Assembly: GCA_023254755.1 (NCBI GenBank)
Contig: JALRKU010000355.1
Span: forward strand, 1-10,717
Direction of reading: 5' to 3'
DNA from: Aeromicrobium sp.
GTDB taxonomy: Bacteria; Actinomycetota; Actinomycetes; Propionibacteriales; Nocardioidaceae
Length of the DNA: 10,717 nucleotides
Part shown: positions 1 through 6,389 of the stretch, one piece after another
Position numbering within the stretch: the first letter of the stretch is position 1
Layout of the letters: every line of letters begins with the position of its first letter
Notes under the pieces: model-generated
Seen by the model: only the letters and a program-made list of their open reading frames with translations
Databases searched by the model: none
Told to the model about the DNA's origin: nothing
Made by a program: the position numbers and the translations under genes

Positions 1-977
1 CCGGCCACACCCGGCAGCGAGGACTCCAGCGACTTCGCCACTCCGTCGCGGCCCAGGCCGCGGCCCAGGGTGAACATGCCGACGACCACGGCGATGAGCA
101 GCGCGATGAGCGGGGTGCCCAGGACGTCGAGCGTACGACGCAGCGGGTCGGTCGCGTCGTCGATGAAGATGTCGGCCAGCGCCTTGCCCATCATCAGCAG
201 CACGGGCAGCAGCACCGTGAACAGCGTGATGCCGAAGCCGGGACGCGAGGCGTCGTCGCCGCGGTCGTCGGTCGAGAAGCGGTCAGGGGCCTCGACCGGC
301 ACCCAGCGTCCTGCAATGGGCGCGAACAGCGGACCCGAGACGATCACGGTCGGGATCGCGACGAGCACGCCGAACGCCAGCGTCGTGCCGAGGTCGGCGC
401 CCAGCGAGTCGATCGCGACGAGGGGGCCGGGGTGCGGGGGCACGAGACCGTGCATCGCGGACAGGCCCGCGAGAGCGGGGATGCCCACCGTGATGACCGA
501 CAGCTGGGCGCGGCGCGCGACCAGGTAGATCACGGGCATCAGCAGCACGAGGCCGATCTCGAAGAACATCGGCAGACCGATGATCGCGCCGACGAGCGCC
601 ATCGCCCAGGGGAGCATGCGCGTCGACGCGCGGCCGACGATGACGTCGACGATCTCGTCGGCTCCTCCCGAGTCGGCGAGCAGCTTGGCGAACATCGCGC
701 CCAGCGCGATGAGGATGCCGACGCCGGCGGTGGTGGTGCCGAAGCCGGTCGTGAAGCTGGTGACCACGGCGGCCACGTCGACGCCGGCGACGATGCCGAC
801 GGTCAGGCCGCCGAGGATCAGCGCGACGAACGGGTGCAGCTTCGCCCAGGTGATCAGCACGACGATCACGGCGATGCCGAGCAGCGCGGCGAGGACGAGC
901 TGCCAGCCGTCGGCGACCGGCTCGACCAGGTCGGTCGCAGCGGCGGGGATCGCAGTGGACAGGTGGGTCGGGCTCAT
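1..977 (-). CDS. gntP: Gluconate:H+ symporter, GntP family (3' end outside window)
   Basis: An integral membrane permease that would import gluconate (or a related sugar acid) with protons. The 325 readable codons are a chain of hydrophobic helices, clear ones at about residues 25-44, 49-66, 86-100, 122-155, 196-219, 249-268 and 287-304. Family hallmarks are visible: PMFFEIGLVLLMP near 136-148 and HGLVPPHPGP near 176-185. GntP proteins are about 440-460 residues, so roughly the last quarter is cut off by the window edge. The start ATG at 977 is supported by a strong GGAGGAG ribosome site five bases upstream (positions 983-989). It overlaps the stop of the kinase gene by ATGA (974-977), so kinase and permease form one translationally coupled operon. 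Family assignment is firm; gluconate as substrate is inferred from the adjacent kinase. Confidence 0.95.
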   Translation of the reverse strand, partial: MSPTHLSTAIPAAATDLVEPVADGWQLVLAALLGIAVIVVLITWAKLHPFVALILGGLTVGIVAGVDVAAVVTSFTTGFGTTTAGVGILIALGAMFAKLLADSGGADEIVDVIVGRASTRMLPWAMALVGAIIGLPMFFEIGLVLLMPVIYLVARRAQLSVITVGIPALAGLSAMHGLVPPHPGPLVAIDSLGADLGTTLAFGVLVAIPTVIVSGPLFAPIAGRWVPVEAPDRFSTDDRGDDASRPGFGITLFTVLLPVLLMMGKALADIFIDDATDPLRRTLDVLGTPLIALLIAVVVGMFTLGRGLGRDGVAKSLESSLPGVA

Positions 978-1486
978 CGGATCTCCTCCGGGTGCGAGAG
1001 GCCGGTGGCGACGGCCTCGACGATGGCGTCGACGGACTGGTCGACGTCGACGGCGAACCCGCGTTCGTCGTCGGTGAGGGCCTCGAGGGTCGCGAACTGC
1101 GAGTCGAGCAGGCTGGCGGGCATGAAGTGGCCGGGCCGGGACGCCTGGCGGCGGGCGATCACGTCGCGGGTGCCGGCGAGGTGCACCATGACCACGTCGG
1201 GGCAGAGCTCGCGGAGGCGGTCGCGGTAGGCGACCTTGAGAGCCGAGCAGCTCATGACGCCGCCGTCGGGGTGGGCGGCGAGCCACTCGCCGACCGTGGT
1301 GAGCCAGGGGCGGCGGTCGTCGTCGTCGAGCGGGTGCCCGGCCGACATCTTGGCGATGTTGGCGGCGGGGTGCAGGTCGTCGGCGTCGGCGAACGGGACG
1401 CGCAGTCGCTGCGCGAGCGCGGCGCCGACGGTGCTCTTGCCGGAGCCGGACACGCCCATCACGACGACGGGAGGTACAGGTGACAC
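974..1486 (-). CDS. gntK: Gluconokinase (ATP:D-gluconate 6-phosphotransferase)
   Basis: A cytoplasmic kinase that converts gluconate to 6-phosphogluconate for the pentose phosphate or Entner-Doudoroff routes. From the GTG at 1486 it is 170 residues, the usual size for GntK. The P-loop GVSGSGKST lies at residues 11-19, followed by DADDLHP (34-40), the CSALK motif (80-84) and RPGHFMP (117-123), all hallmarks of the gluconate kinase family. A TTG at 1522 in frame would add 12 residues (SYVRHRCRLWP), but these look nothing like the family, and the predicted promoter -10 box (1511-1516) would put the transcript start downstream of it. GTG 1486 has no clear ribosome site, so the transcript may be nearly leaderless; ATG 1460 would remove the first beta strand. 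The gene is transcribed away from the regulator gene and precedes gntP with a four-base overlap. Confidence 0.95.
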   Translation of the reverse strand: MSPVPPVVVMGVSGSGKSTVGAALAQRLRVPFADADDLHPAANIAKMSAGHPLDDDDRRPWLTTVGEWLAAHPDGGVMSCSALKVAYRDRLRELCPDVVMVHLAGTRDVIARRQASRPGHFMPASLLDSQFATLEALTDDERGFAVDVDQSVDAIVEAVATGLSHPEEIR

Positions 1487-1510
1487 AGGCCACAGTCTGC
1501 ATCGATGACG

Positions 1511-1539
1511 AACATATGACAAGACCTTTGCGTCAAAAA
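1511..1539 (-). promoter_or_regulatory. Predicted gntK-gntP promoter
   Basis: On the minus strand a TTTTTG box (1534-1539) lies 17 bases from a TATGTT box (1511-1516), giving a predicted transcript start near 1504-1505 and a leader of about 18 bases before the GTG at 1486. An overlapping TTGACG (1531-1536) is a better -35 match but only 14 bases from the -10. This stretch is conspicuously AT-rich for the genome. Prediction by eye only. Confidence 0.45.
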
Positions 1540-1550
1540 GTCATACTTTT
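1536..1550. promoter_or_regulatory. Candidate FadR/GntR-type operator
   Basis: AAAAGTCATACTTTT is a perfect inverted repeat (arms AAAAGT/ACTTTT around CAT), with one more matching pair at 1534/1552. Its core GT-N3-AC matches the general consensus of the FadR subgroup of GntR regulators. A second partial copy (TATGAC, 1515-1520, the reverse complement of GTCATA) lies 25 bases away on the opposite strand. The site covers the predicted -35 of gntK and sits about 30 bases before the regulator gene, so binding could repress both directions. Confidence 0.5.
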
Positions 1551-1581
1551 GGCGACACTCGACGGATGAGAGGATCGGCGC

Positions 1582-2310
1582 GTGCCCCCATCCCCCACGA
1601 GTCCGACCCGGACCGGGTCGCCCGGCGGGCTCCACGCCGGTGTCCTGCACGCGCTGGGCATCCGCGTCGTCTCCGGCGAGCTGGCGGCGGGCCAGGTGCT
1701 CACGCTCGAGAGCATCTGCGCCGACCACGGGGTCAGTCGCGCCGTCGCGCGCGAGGTCATCCGCGTGCTCGAGTCGATGGGACTGGTCGCGTCGCGGCGC
1801 CGCGTCGGTGTCACGGTGCAGCCGCGCGAGGGGTGGCACGTCTTCGATCCGCGCGTCATCCGGTGGCGCCTGGAGGGGCCCGATCGTGCCGAGCAGCTGC
1901 TGTCCCTGTCCGAGCTGCGGCGCGGGTTCGAGCCGGTCGCCGCGGCGCTCGCCGCCGAGCGCGCGACGCCCGAGCAGTGCGCGCAGATGGCCGCCGCCGT
2001 GAGCGACATGGTCGTCCACGGGCGCTCGGGGGACCTCGAGGCGTACCTGGGGGCCGACAGCCGGTTCCACGCGACGCTGCTCGCCGCGTCGGGCAACGAG
2101 ATGCTGCGCGCCCTCGCCGACGTCGTCACCGAGGTGCTCGCCGGTCGCACGCACCACGGGCTGATGCCGGCCGACCCCAATCCCGAGGCCATCGCGCTGC
2201 ACGACGAGGTCGCCCGCGCGGTGCGCGACCAGGACCCGGTGCGGTCCGAGGCCGCGATGCGGCGGATCATCGAGGAGGCATCCGACGCGATGCGCGCGGA
2301 GTTCGGCTAG
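1582..2310 (+). CDS. FadR-subfamily GntR transcriptional regulator (FCD domain)
   Basis: A DNA-binding regulator of 242 residues. Residues about 15-82 form the winged helix-turn-helix (…LTLESICADHGVSRAVAREVIRVLES…GLVASRRRVGVTV), and about 105-235 form the all-helical FCD ligand domain with putative metal or ligand residues D159 and H163 (ADSRFH), H191/H192 and H207 (ALHDEV). The GTG start has a GAGAGGA ribosome site at 1568-1574, seven bases away. It is divergent from gntK-gntP, the usual arrangement for a local regulator, so gluconate or 6-phosphogluconate is the likely effector, by inference. The stretch between it and gntK (1487-1581) carries the candidate operator. The stop is nine bases before dcd, so the two may be co-transcribed although they have no evident functional link. 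Family is sure; target is inferred. Confidence 0.9.
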   Translation: MPPSPTSPTRTGSPGGLHAGVLHALGIRVVSGELAAGQVLTLESICADHGVSRAVAREVIRVLESMGLVASRRRVGVTVQPREGWHVFDPRVIRWRLEGPDRAEQLLSLSELRRGFEPVAAALAAERATPEQCAQMAAAVSDMVVHGRSGDLEAYLGADSRFHATLLAASGNEMLRALADVVTEVLAGRTHHGLMPADPNPEAIALHDEVARAVRDQDPVRSEAAMRRIIEEASDAMRAEFG

Positions 2311-2319
2311 GTTCGTCCC

Positions 2320-2895
2320 GTGCTGCTCTCCGACCGCGACATCCTCGCCGAGATCGACGCCGGACGCATCGGTCTGGACCCGCTCGACAAGGCCATGATC
2401 CAGCCGTCGAGCATCGACGTGCGGCTCGACAAGTTCTTCCGCGTCTTCGACAACCACAAGTACCCGCACATCGATCCCGCGGCGGACCAGAGCGACCTGA
2501 CCCGCGAGGTCGAGGTCGCCGGCGACGAGGCGTTCATCCTGCACCCTGGCGAGTTCGTGCTGGGCTCCACGTACGAGCTGGTCACGCTGCCCGACGACGT
2601 CGCGGCGCGTCTTGAGGGCAAGAGCTCGCTGGGTCGCCTGGGCCTGATGACCCACTCGACGGCCGGCTTCATCGATCCCGGCTTCTCGGGCCACGTCACG
2701 CTCGAGCTGGCCAACGTGGCGACGCTGCCGATCAAGCTCTACCCGGGCATGAAGATCGGCCAGCTCTGCTACTTCCGCCTCACCTCACCGGCCGACAACC
2801 CGTACGGCTCGGAGAAGTACGGCTCGCGCTACCAGGGCCAGCGCGGCCCCACGGCCAGCCGCTCGCACCTCAGCTTCCACCAGACCGACATCTGA
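2320..2895 (+). CDS. dcd: dCTP deaminase, probably bifunctional dCTP deaminase/dUTPase
   Basis: A trimeric cytoplasmic enzyme that deaminates dCTP and, in the actinobacterial and archaeal bifunctional forms, also hydrolyses the dUTP to dUMP, feeding thymidylate synthesis. The product is 191 residues, full length. MLLSDRDI at the start, KSSLGRLGLMTHSTAGFIDP (101-120), catalytic Glu129 in TLELAN and QLCYFRL (148-154) are all in place; spacing of S102, R106 and E129 equals that of E. coli S111, R115 and E138. The C-terminal GSRYQGQRGPTASRSH tail closes the active site. The length and the HSTAGFIDPG segment with Ala115 resemble the bifunctional M. tuberculosis enzyme, which is why I prefer that call; bifunctionality is by similarity, not proven here. 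The GTG start lies nine bases after the regulator stop and has only a weak ribosome site, suggesting read-through translation from upstream. Confidence 0.95.
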   Translation: MLLSDRDILAEIDAGRIGLDPLDKAMIQPSSIDVRLDKFFRVFDNHKYPHIDPAADQSDLTREVEVAGDEAFILHPGEFVLGSTYELVTLPDDVAARLEGKSSLGRLGLMTHSTAGFIDPGFSGHVTLELANVATLPIKLYPGMKIGQLCYFRLTSPADNPYGSEKYGSRYQGQRGPTASRSHLSFHQTDI

Positions 2896-2904
2896 GGCGA
2901 GGCG

Positions 2905-2923
2905 CCGGGCGATTCGCTCCCGG
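2905..2923. terminator. Possible bidirectional hairpin between converging genes
   Basis: CCGGG (2905-2909) and CCCGG (2919-2923) can pair around a nine-base loop. It fills the 31-base gap between the ends of the converging dcd and hydrolase genes. There is no T tract, so a classical intrinsic terminator is uncertain. Confidence 0.3.
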
Positions 2924-2926
2924 GGC

Positions 2927-3544
2927 TCAGGCGAGGAACGCGGCGATCGCGTCGGCGGCGTCGGTGAGGTTCTCGCGCTCGGTGCGGCCGCTGACCTTGC
3001 GCGGCTTGAGCGAGTGGTCGCCGTCGGGCGCCCAGTGCAGCACGACGCCGTCGGGCAGGCCGTAGCCCGGCACCTCCTCGGCGGTGCCGAACGGGTCGCG
3101 CTCGCCCTGGCACACCAGCATCGGGGTGCGCAGCGACAGCAGGTGGCCGATGCGGTTCGACGCCGGGTCGAGGTCGGCCGCCTTCCCCGGCGGGTGGAAC
3201 GGGTAGCCGAGCGCCACGACCGCGGCGGCGTCGACGGAGTCGGCGACCATGCTCGCGACGCGGCCACCGAAGGACTTGCCGCCCACTGCGACGCGACCGG
3301 TGAGGCCGGCGACGACGGCGCGGTACTCCTCGACCACGGCCTCGGCGCGCGGCTGGCCGCCGCGACCTCCGGTGCGTCGGGCCGCCATGTAGGCGAACTC
3401 GAAGCGCACGACGCGCACCCCGCGGTCGCCGAGCAGGCCGGCCACCAGGGTCATCCACGCCGAGTCCATCGGCGCCCCGGCTCCGTGCGCCAGCACCAGG
3501 GTCGTCGTCGCGTCGTCGGGTCCGTCGACCATCAGCTCCACCAC
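2927..3544 (-). CDS. Small alpha/beta hydrolase (KANL3/Tex30-like family)
   Basis: A cytoplasmic alpha/beta-hydrolase of 205 residues with no signal peptide. After the first strand comes LAHGAGAPMDSAWM (about 18-31), the oxyanion-hole region of the KANL3/Tex30-like group. The nucleophile elbow is GGKSFGGR (Ser about 115), the acid is the Asp in CQGERDPFG (about 168-176), and the histidine lies in PDGDHSLKP (about 188-196), so a complete Ser-Asp-His triad is present. Substrate is unknown; relatives are annotated as dienelactone hydrolase-like or simply hydrolases. GTG at 3544 gives the longest protein; GTG 3541 or ATG 3532 are also possible and cost at most four residues. It is divergent from psuG across 38 bases and converges on dcd, so it is probably a single-gene unit with no evident tie to its neighbours. 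Confidence 0.85.
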   Translation of the reverse strand: MVELMVDGPDDATTTLVLAHGAGAPMDSAWMTLVAGLLGDRGVRVVRFEFAYMAARRTGGRGGQPRAEAVVEEYRAVVAGLTGRVAVGGKSFGGRVASMVADSVDAAAVVALGYPFHPPGKAADLDPASNRIGHLLSLRTPMLVCQGERDPFGTAEEVPGYGLPDGVVLHWAPDGDHSLKPRKVSGRTERENLTDAADAIAAFLA

Positions 3545-3582
3545 GGCGCCAGTCTGCCCTGGACGGTCGATAGCGTGGGGGC

Positions 3583-4494
3583 GTGCTGCCTCTCGACGTC
3601 GCCCCCGAGGTCGCCGACGCGCTCGCCGACGGACGTCCGGTCGTCGCGCTGGAGTCGACGATCATCTCGCACGGACTGCCCCGGCCCGACAACCTCGCCG
3701 CCGCCCGGGAGTTCGAGCAGATCCTGCGCGGCGGCGGCGTCACGCCCGCGACGGTCGCGGTGCTCGACGGCCGCCTCAAGGCCGGGCTGACCCCGCCCGA
3801 GCTCGAGCGCATCGCGAACGAGGACGTCGCCAAGCTCAGCGTCCGCGACCTGCCGATCGCCCTCGGACGCGGCGACAGCGGCGCCACCACGGTGGCCGCC
3901 ACGAGCTTCGTCGCGAACCTCGCGGGCGTGCGGGTCTTCGCTACCGGTGGGCTCGGCGGGGTGCACCGCGGGGCGGGCGAGACGTTCGACGAGTCCGCGG
4001 ACCTGACGGTCCTGTCCGAGGTGCCCATCACGGTCGTGTCGGCCGGCGTGAAGTCGATCCTCGACATCGGGGCGACCCTTGAGCGGCTCGAGACCTTGAG
4101 CGTCCCGGTCGTCGGCTACCGCACCGCCCGGTTCCCGAGCTTCTGGCTCACCGACTCCGGGCACGACCTCGACTGGTCGGTCGACGGGCCCGAGGAGGTC
4201 GCCGCGGTCATGGCGGCCCGCGACGCGCTCGGTCAGTCGGCCGGCATCGTCGTCGCCAACCCGCTGCCCGTGGCCGAGCAGCTCGACCCTGCCGTGCACG
4301 ACCGCGCGCTCGACGACGCGCTGCGGCTGGCCGACGAGCAGGGTCTGTCGGGCAAGGACGTCACGCCGTTCCTGCTGCAGACGATCGTGGAGCTGACGGG
4401 CGGCGAGAGCCTGGCGGTCAACCTCGACATCGCCCGCAACAACATCCGCGTCGCGGGCGCCATCGCGACCGCGTGGGCGGCGCGCACCGCATGA
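3583..4494 (+). CDS. psuG: Pseudouridine-5'-phosphate glycosidase
   Basis: Cleaves the C-C glycosidic bond of pseudouridine 5'-phosphate to give uracil and ribose 5-phosphate, a reversible, Mn-dependent reaction described for E. coli PsuG. The 303 residues match the family length. Residues equivalent to the E. coli active site can be placed: E24 in ALESTIISHG, K84 in DVAKLS, D140 in ESADLT, K157 in SAGVKSILD and N280 in LAVNLDIA. The conserved GGLGGVHRGA loop lies at 122-131. The GTG at 3583 is preceded by a run of five Gs (3577-3581), a poor but possible ribosome site; no nearer alternative keeps the N-terminal helix. The stop overlaps the kinase start by ATGA (4491-4494). No nucleoside transporter is visible nearby, so the substrate may come from RNA turnover within the cell or from an unlinked importer. 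Confidence 0.96.
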   Translation: MLPLDVAPEVADALADGRPVVALESTIISHGLPRPDNLAAAREFEQILRGGGVTPATVAVLDGRLKAGLTPPELERIANEDVAKLSVRDLPIALGRGDSGATTVAATSFVANLAGVRVFATGGLGGVHRGAGETFDESADLTVLSEVPITVVSAGVKSILDIGATLERLETLSVPVVGYRTARFPSFWLTDSGHDLDWSVDGPEEVAAVMAARDALGQSAGIVVANPLPVAEQLDPAVHDRALDDALRLADEQGLSGKDVTPFLLQTIVELTGGESLAVNLDIARNNIRVAGAIATAWAARTA

Positions 4495-5318
4495 TCCTCG
4501 TCGTCGGTGACGTCGTCGACGACATCGGCGTGCGCCCGCTCGGGCGCGTCAACGCGGCGAGCGACACCGAGGCCGAGATCCGCATGACGGCGGGCGGGTC
4601 GGCCGCCAACGTCGCGGCCTGGCTGGCTCACCTCGGCGTGCCGGTGCGGTTCGTCGGCCGGGCCGGGGTCGACGGGGTGGCTCGCCACGTCGCGGCGCTG
4701 CCGGGCGTCGACGCCCGGATCGGAGCCGACCCGACGCAGCCGACGGCGACGATCGTGCTCACGCTCGACGAGCACGCTGACCGCACGATGTACGTCGACC
4801 GCGGCGCCAACGGCACGCTGTCGCGCGACGACCTGTCCGACGAGATCTGGGACGGCATCACCTGGCTGCACCTGACGGGCTACACCTTCTTCGACCCGGC
4901 GACGCGTCCGGTGGCGCAGTGGCTCGCCTCCGAGGCTGCCGCGCGCGGTCTGGGTGTCAGCATCGACCCCAGCTCGCTCGGCTTCCTGGAGGCCGCGGGG
5001 CGCGACCGGGTGCTCGACTGGTTCGGGCCCGCCGACCTGTGGTTCCCGAACGAGGACGAGCAGCGCTTCCTGCGCATCGAGGGCGCAGCGGTCGTCGAGA
5101 CGCTGGGTCCGGCCGGTGCGCGCTTCGGCGCCACCGTCGTCCCGGCCGCGCCCGCCGACGTCATCGACACCACGGGCGCCGGCGACGCGTTCTGCGCCGG
5201 GTTCCTGTCGGTGTGGGTCGCGCCCGAGCCGACCGCCGAGGCCGCCCTCGCCGCCGGCGCCCTCGCCGCCGCCAACTGCGTCGCCCTCCGCGGCGCCCGC
5301 CCCGCCCCCGTCACCTGA
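4491..5318 (+). CDS. psuK: PfkB-family kinase, probable pseudouridine kinase
   Basis: Phosphorylates pseudouridine to pseudouridine 5'-phosphate, the substrate of PsuG encoded just upstream. This job is inferred from the coupled gene pair. The 275 residues show PfkB signature 1 (AGGSAANVAAWLAHLG, 34-49) and signature 2 with the catalytic base, DTTGAGDAFCAGF (226-238, Asp232), plus the metal/ATP motif NEDE (187-190). The stretch between NEDE and LGPAGA (205-210) is only about 14 residues, where ribokinase-like proteins usually have 25-35, so a helix seems to be missing; both signatures remain intact. ATG 4491 overlaps the psuG stop by four bases; an upstream in-frame start at 4473 would bury the gene in psuG and adds nothing family-like. 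The C-terminus is alanine-rich and ends in ARPAPVT. Other PfkB sugar or nucleoside kinases (ribokinase, adenosine kinase) are possible alternatives. Confidence 0.88.
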   Translation: MILVVGDVVDDIGVRPLGRVNAASDTEAEIRMTAGGSAANVAAWLAHLGVPVRFVGRAGVDGVARHVAALPGVDARIGADPTQPTATIVLTLDEHADRTMYVDRGANGTLSRDDLSDEIWDGITWLHLTGYTFFDPATRPVAQWLASEAAARGLGVSIDPSSLGFLEAAGRDRVLDWFGPADLWFPNEDEQRFLRIEGAAVVETLGPAGARFGATVVPAAPADVIDTTGAGDAFCAGFLSVWVAPEPTAEAALAAGALAAANCVALRGARPAPVT

Positions 5319-5334
5319 GCACCGTGCGTCCCCG

Positions 5335-5358
5335 GTTTCCCACGGCAGCGTGGGAATC
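5335..5358. repeat. Hairpin copy 1 of the extragenic element
   Basis: TTCCCACG (5337-5344) pairs perfectly with CGTGGGAA (5349-5356) around a GCAG loop; a G-C pair (5335/5358) closes the base beyond one T-T mismatch. It starts 17 bases after the psuK stop and could end its transcript. Confidence 0.6.
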
Positions 5359-5440
5359 TGGAGACCCCTGTGGCTCCTGGGATTGCCGGGGTGCGTCGTG
5401 GGTCGTCGCCCGAGCTGGCATCAAGAACCTGGGGTTGAGC

Positions 5441-5456
5441 ACAACAAGCTTGTTGT
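5441..5456. repeat. 16-base perfect palindrome
   Basis: ACAACAAGCTTGTTGT reads the same on both strands. It is AT-rich against a very GC-rich background and sits between the two hairpins. It may be a protein binding site or part of the repetitive element. Confidence 0.6.
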
Positions 5457-5467
5457 CGTCATCCGTG

Positions 5468-5491
5468 GTTTCACACGGCAGCGTGTGAAAC
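5468..5491. repeat. Hairpin copy 2 of the extragenic element
   Basis: GTTTCACACG (5468-5477) pairs perfectly with CGTGTGAAAC (5482-5491) around the same GCAG loop. Its conserved tail ends in CTGAGACTCAG, itself a palindrome, which runs into the stop codon of the minus-strand fructokinase gene. Confidence 0.65.
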
Positions 5492-5507
5492 TTGGGACCC
5501 CTGAGAC

Positions 5508-6389
5508 TCAGAGCTCCTCGAGGTGGGGCGGGTCGGCGCCGGGGCGGGAGACGGTGATGGCGGCGGCGCGGGTGGCGTAGTCGCCGAGGTCGTGGAGCTC
5601 GGAGAGGTCGAGCTCGTCGGGCGACGGCCAGTCGTAGGTCGCGAGCCAGGCGAGGGCGGCGGCCATGAACGAGTCGCCCGCGCCGATCGTGTCCGCCACG
5701 TCGACGACCGGTGCCTCGACGACGACCACGCGGTCGCGGTGGGCGAGCACGGATCCGCCGGAACCTCGGGTGATGGCGACCAGCGCGCCGTCCGACGCGA
5801 GACGGGCCGCGAGGTCCGAGGCCGCGACACCGGGATGCAGCACGGCCGCGTCCTCGTCGCTGAGCTTGACGAACCGCGCGTGCGGCGCGAACCGGGCGAA
5901 CGCGGCTCCCCACGCGGCGGCGTCGGACGACACCGTGGGACGCACGTTCGGGTCGAACGACACCGGGACGCCGAGGGCGTCGGCGGTCAGCACCAGGTCC
6001 GCGACGCTGCTGGCGCCGGGCTCGACGAACGTGCCGAGGGAGCCCACGTGGATCGCCTCGAACCGGCTCGGATCGGGCAGGGACGCGGGGTCCCACGTGA
6101 TCGCGAAGTCGTAGGTGGCCGCGCCGTCGTCGTCCAGCGTCGCGACCGCGCGCGACGTCTCGGCGGCGGGGAGCACGTCGGTCGAGCGCTCCACCCCGGC
6201 CTGCTCGAGCGCCGCCGCGAGCAGCCGACCGTGGTCGTCGTCGCCGATCTGGGCCGCGAGCTCGACGTCGACGCCGAGCCGGGCCAGACCGACCGCGACG
6301 TTGAACGGCGACCCTCCGGCGTGCACGTCGCGGCGATCGTCGCGCTGCACGACGTCGACCAGCGCCTCACCGACGACGAGGACGGTCAT
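5508..6389 (-). CDS. PfkB-family carbohydrate kinase, probable fructokinase
   Basis: A cytoplasmic sugar kinase of 293 residues, full length for the family. PfkB signature 1 is GGSPFNVAVGLARLG (25-39) and signature 2 is DTIGAGDSFMAA (233-244) with catalytic Asp239. GGSPFN and DPNVRP (146-151) are typical of fructokinases and related sugar kinases rather than of the nucleoside kinases. The substrate is probably fructose, giving fructose 6-phosphate, since the upstream gene encodes a sugar isomerase and its stop overlaps this ATG by four bases (6386-6389). That coupling suggests the isomerase product is the kinase substrate. 2-keto-3-deoxygluconate kinase or another ketose kinase cannot be excluded. 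The 3' end abuts hairpin copy 2 of the extragenic element. It is only distantly like psuK, which lies on the other strand, so the two are not a recent duplication. Confidence 0.88.
   Translation of the reverse strand: MTVLVVGEALVDVVQRDDRRDVHAGGSPFNVAVGLARLGVDVELAAQIGDDDHGRLLAAALEQAGVERSTDVLPAAETSRAVATLDDDGAATYDFAITWDPASLPDPSRFEAIHVGSLGTFVEPGASSVADLVLTADALGVPVSFDPNVRPTVSSDAAAWGAAFARFAPHARFVKLSDEDAAVLHPGVAASDLAARLASDGALVAITRGSGGSVLAHRDRVVVVEAPVVDVADTIGAGDSFMAAALAWLATYDWPSPDELDLSELHDLGDYATRAAAITVSRPGADPPHLEEL

Larger units (their letters stand above)
5319..5507. repeat. Gene-free hairpin element between converging genes
   Basis: 189 bases without a credible gene lie between the ends of psuK and the fructokinase gene. 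It holds two copies, in direct orientation and 133 bases apart, of a hairpin followed by a conserved tail (T[GT]G[AG]GACCCCTG[TA]G[GA]CTC), with a 16-base palindrome between them. The arrangement looks like a repetitive extragenic element or a double terminator serving both genes. No T tract follows either hairpin, no tRNA cloverleaf fits, and peptide translations across it show no family resemblance. Confidence 0.7.

Noticed and set aside
2280..2340. A tRNA next to dcd, sometimes seen in Actinobacteria
   Set aside because: The gap between the regulator and dcd is only nine bases and holds no tRNA-like sequence.
1459..2694. A long minus-strand open frame across the regulator and dcd
   Set aside because: Antisense to two well-supported genes and without recognisable domains.
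5337..5491. A CRISPR array based on the repeated hairpins
   Set aside because: Only two imperfect copies, 133 bases apart, with no cas genes and a gap far too long for a spacer.
5319..5507. A tRNA or small protein gene in the gap
   Set aside because: No cloverleaf with a T-loop fits, and the translations match no family; the folded repeats explain the region better.
4491..6389. The two PfkB kinases as a recent tandem duplication
   Set aside because: They lie on opposite strands, differ in length and in signature wording, and sit in different operons.
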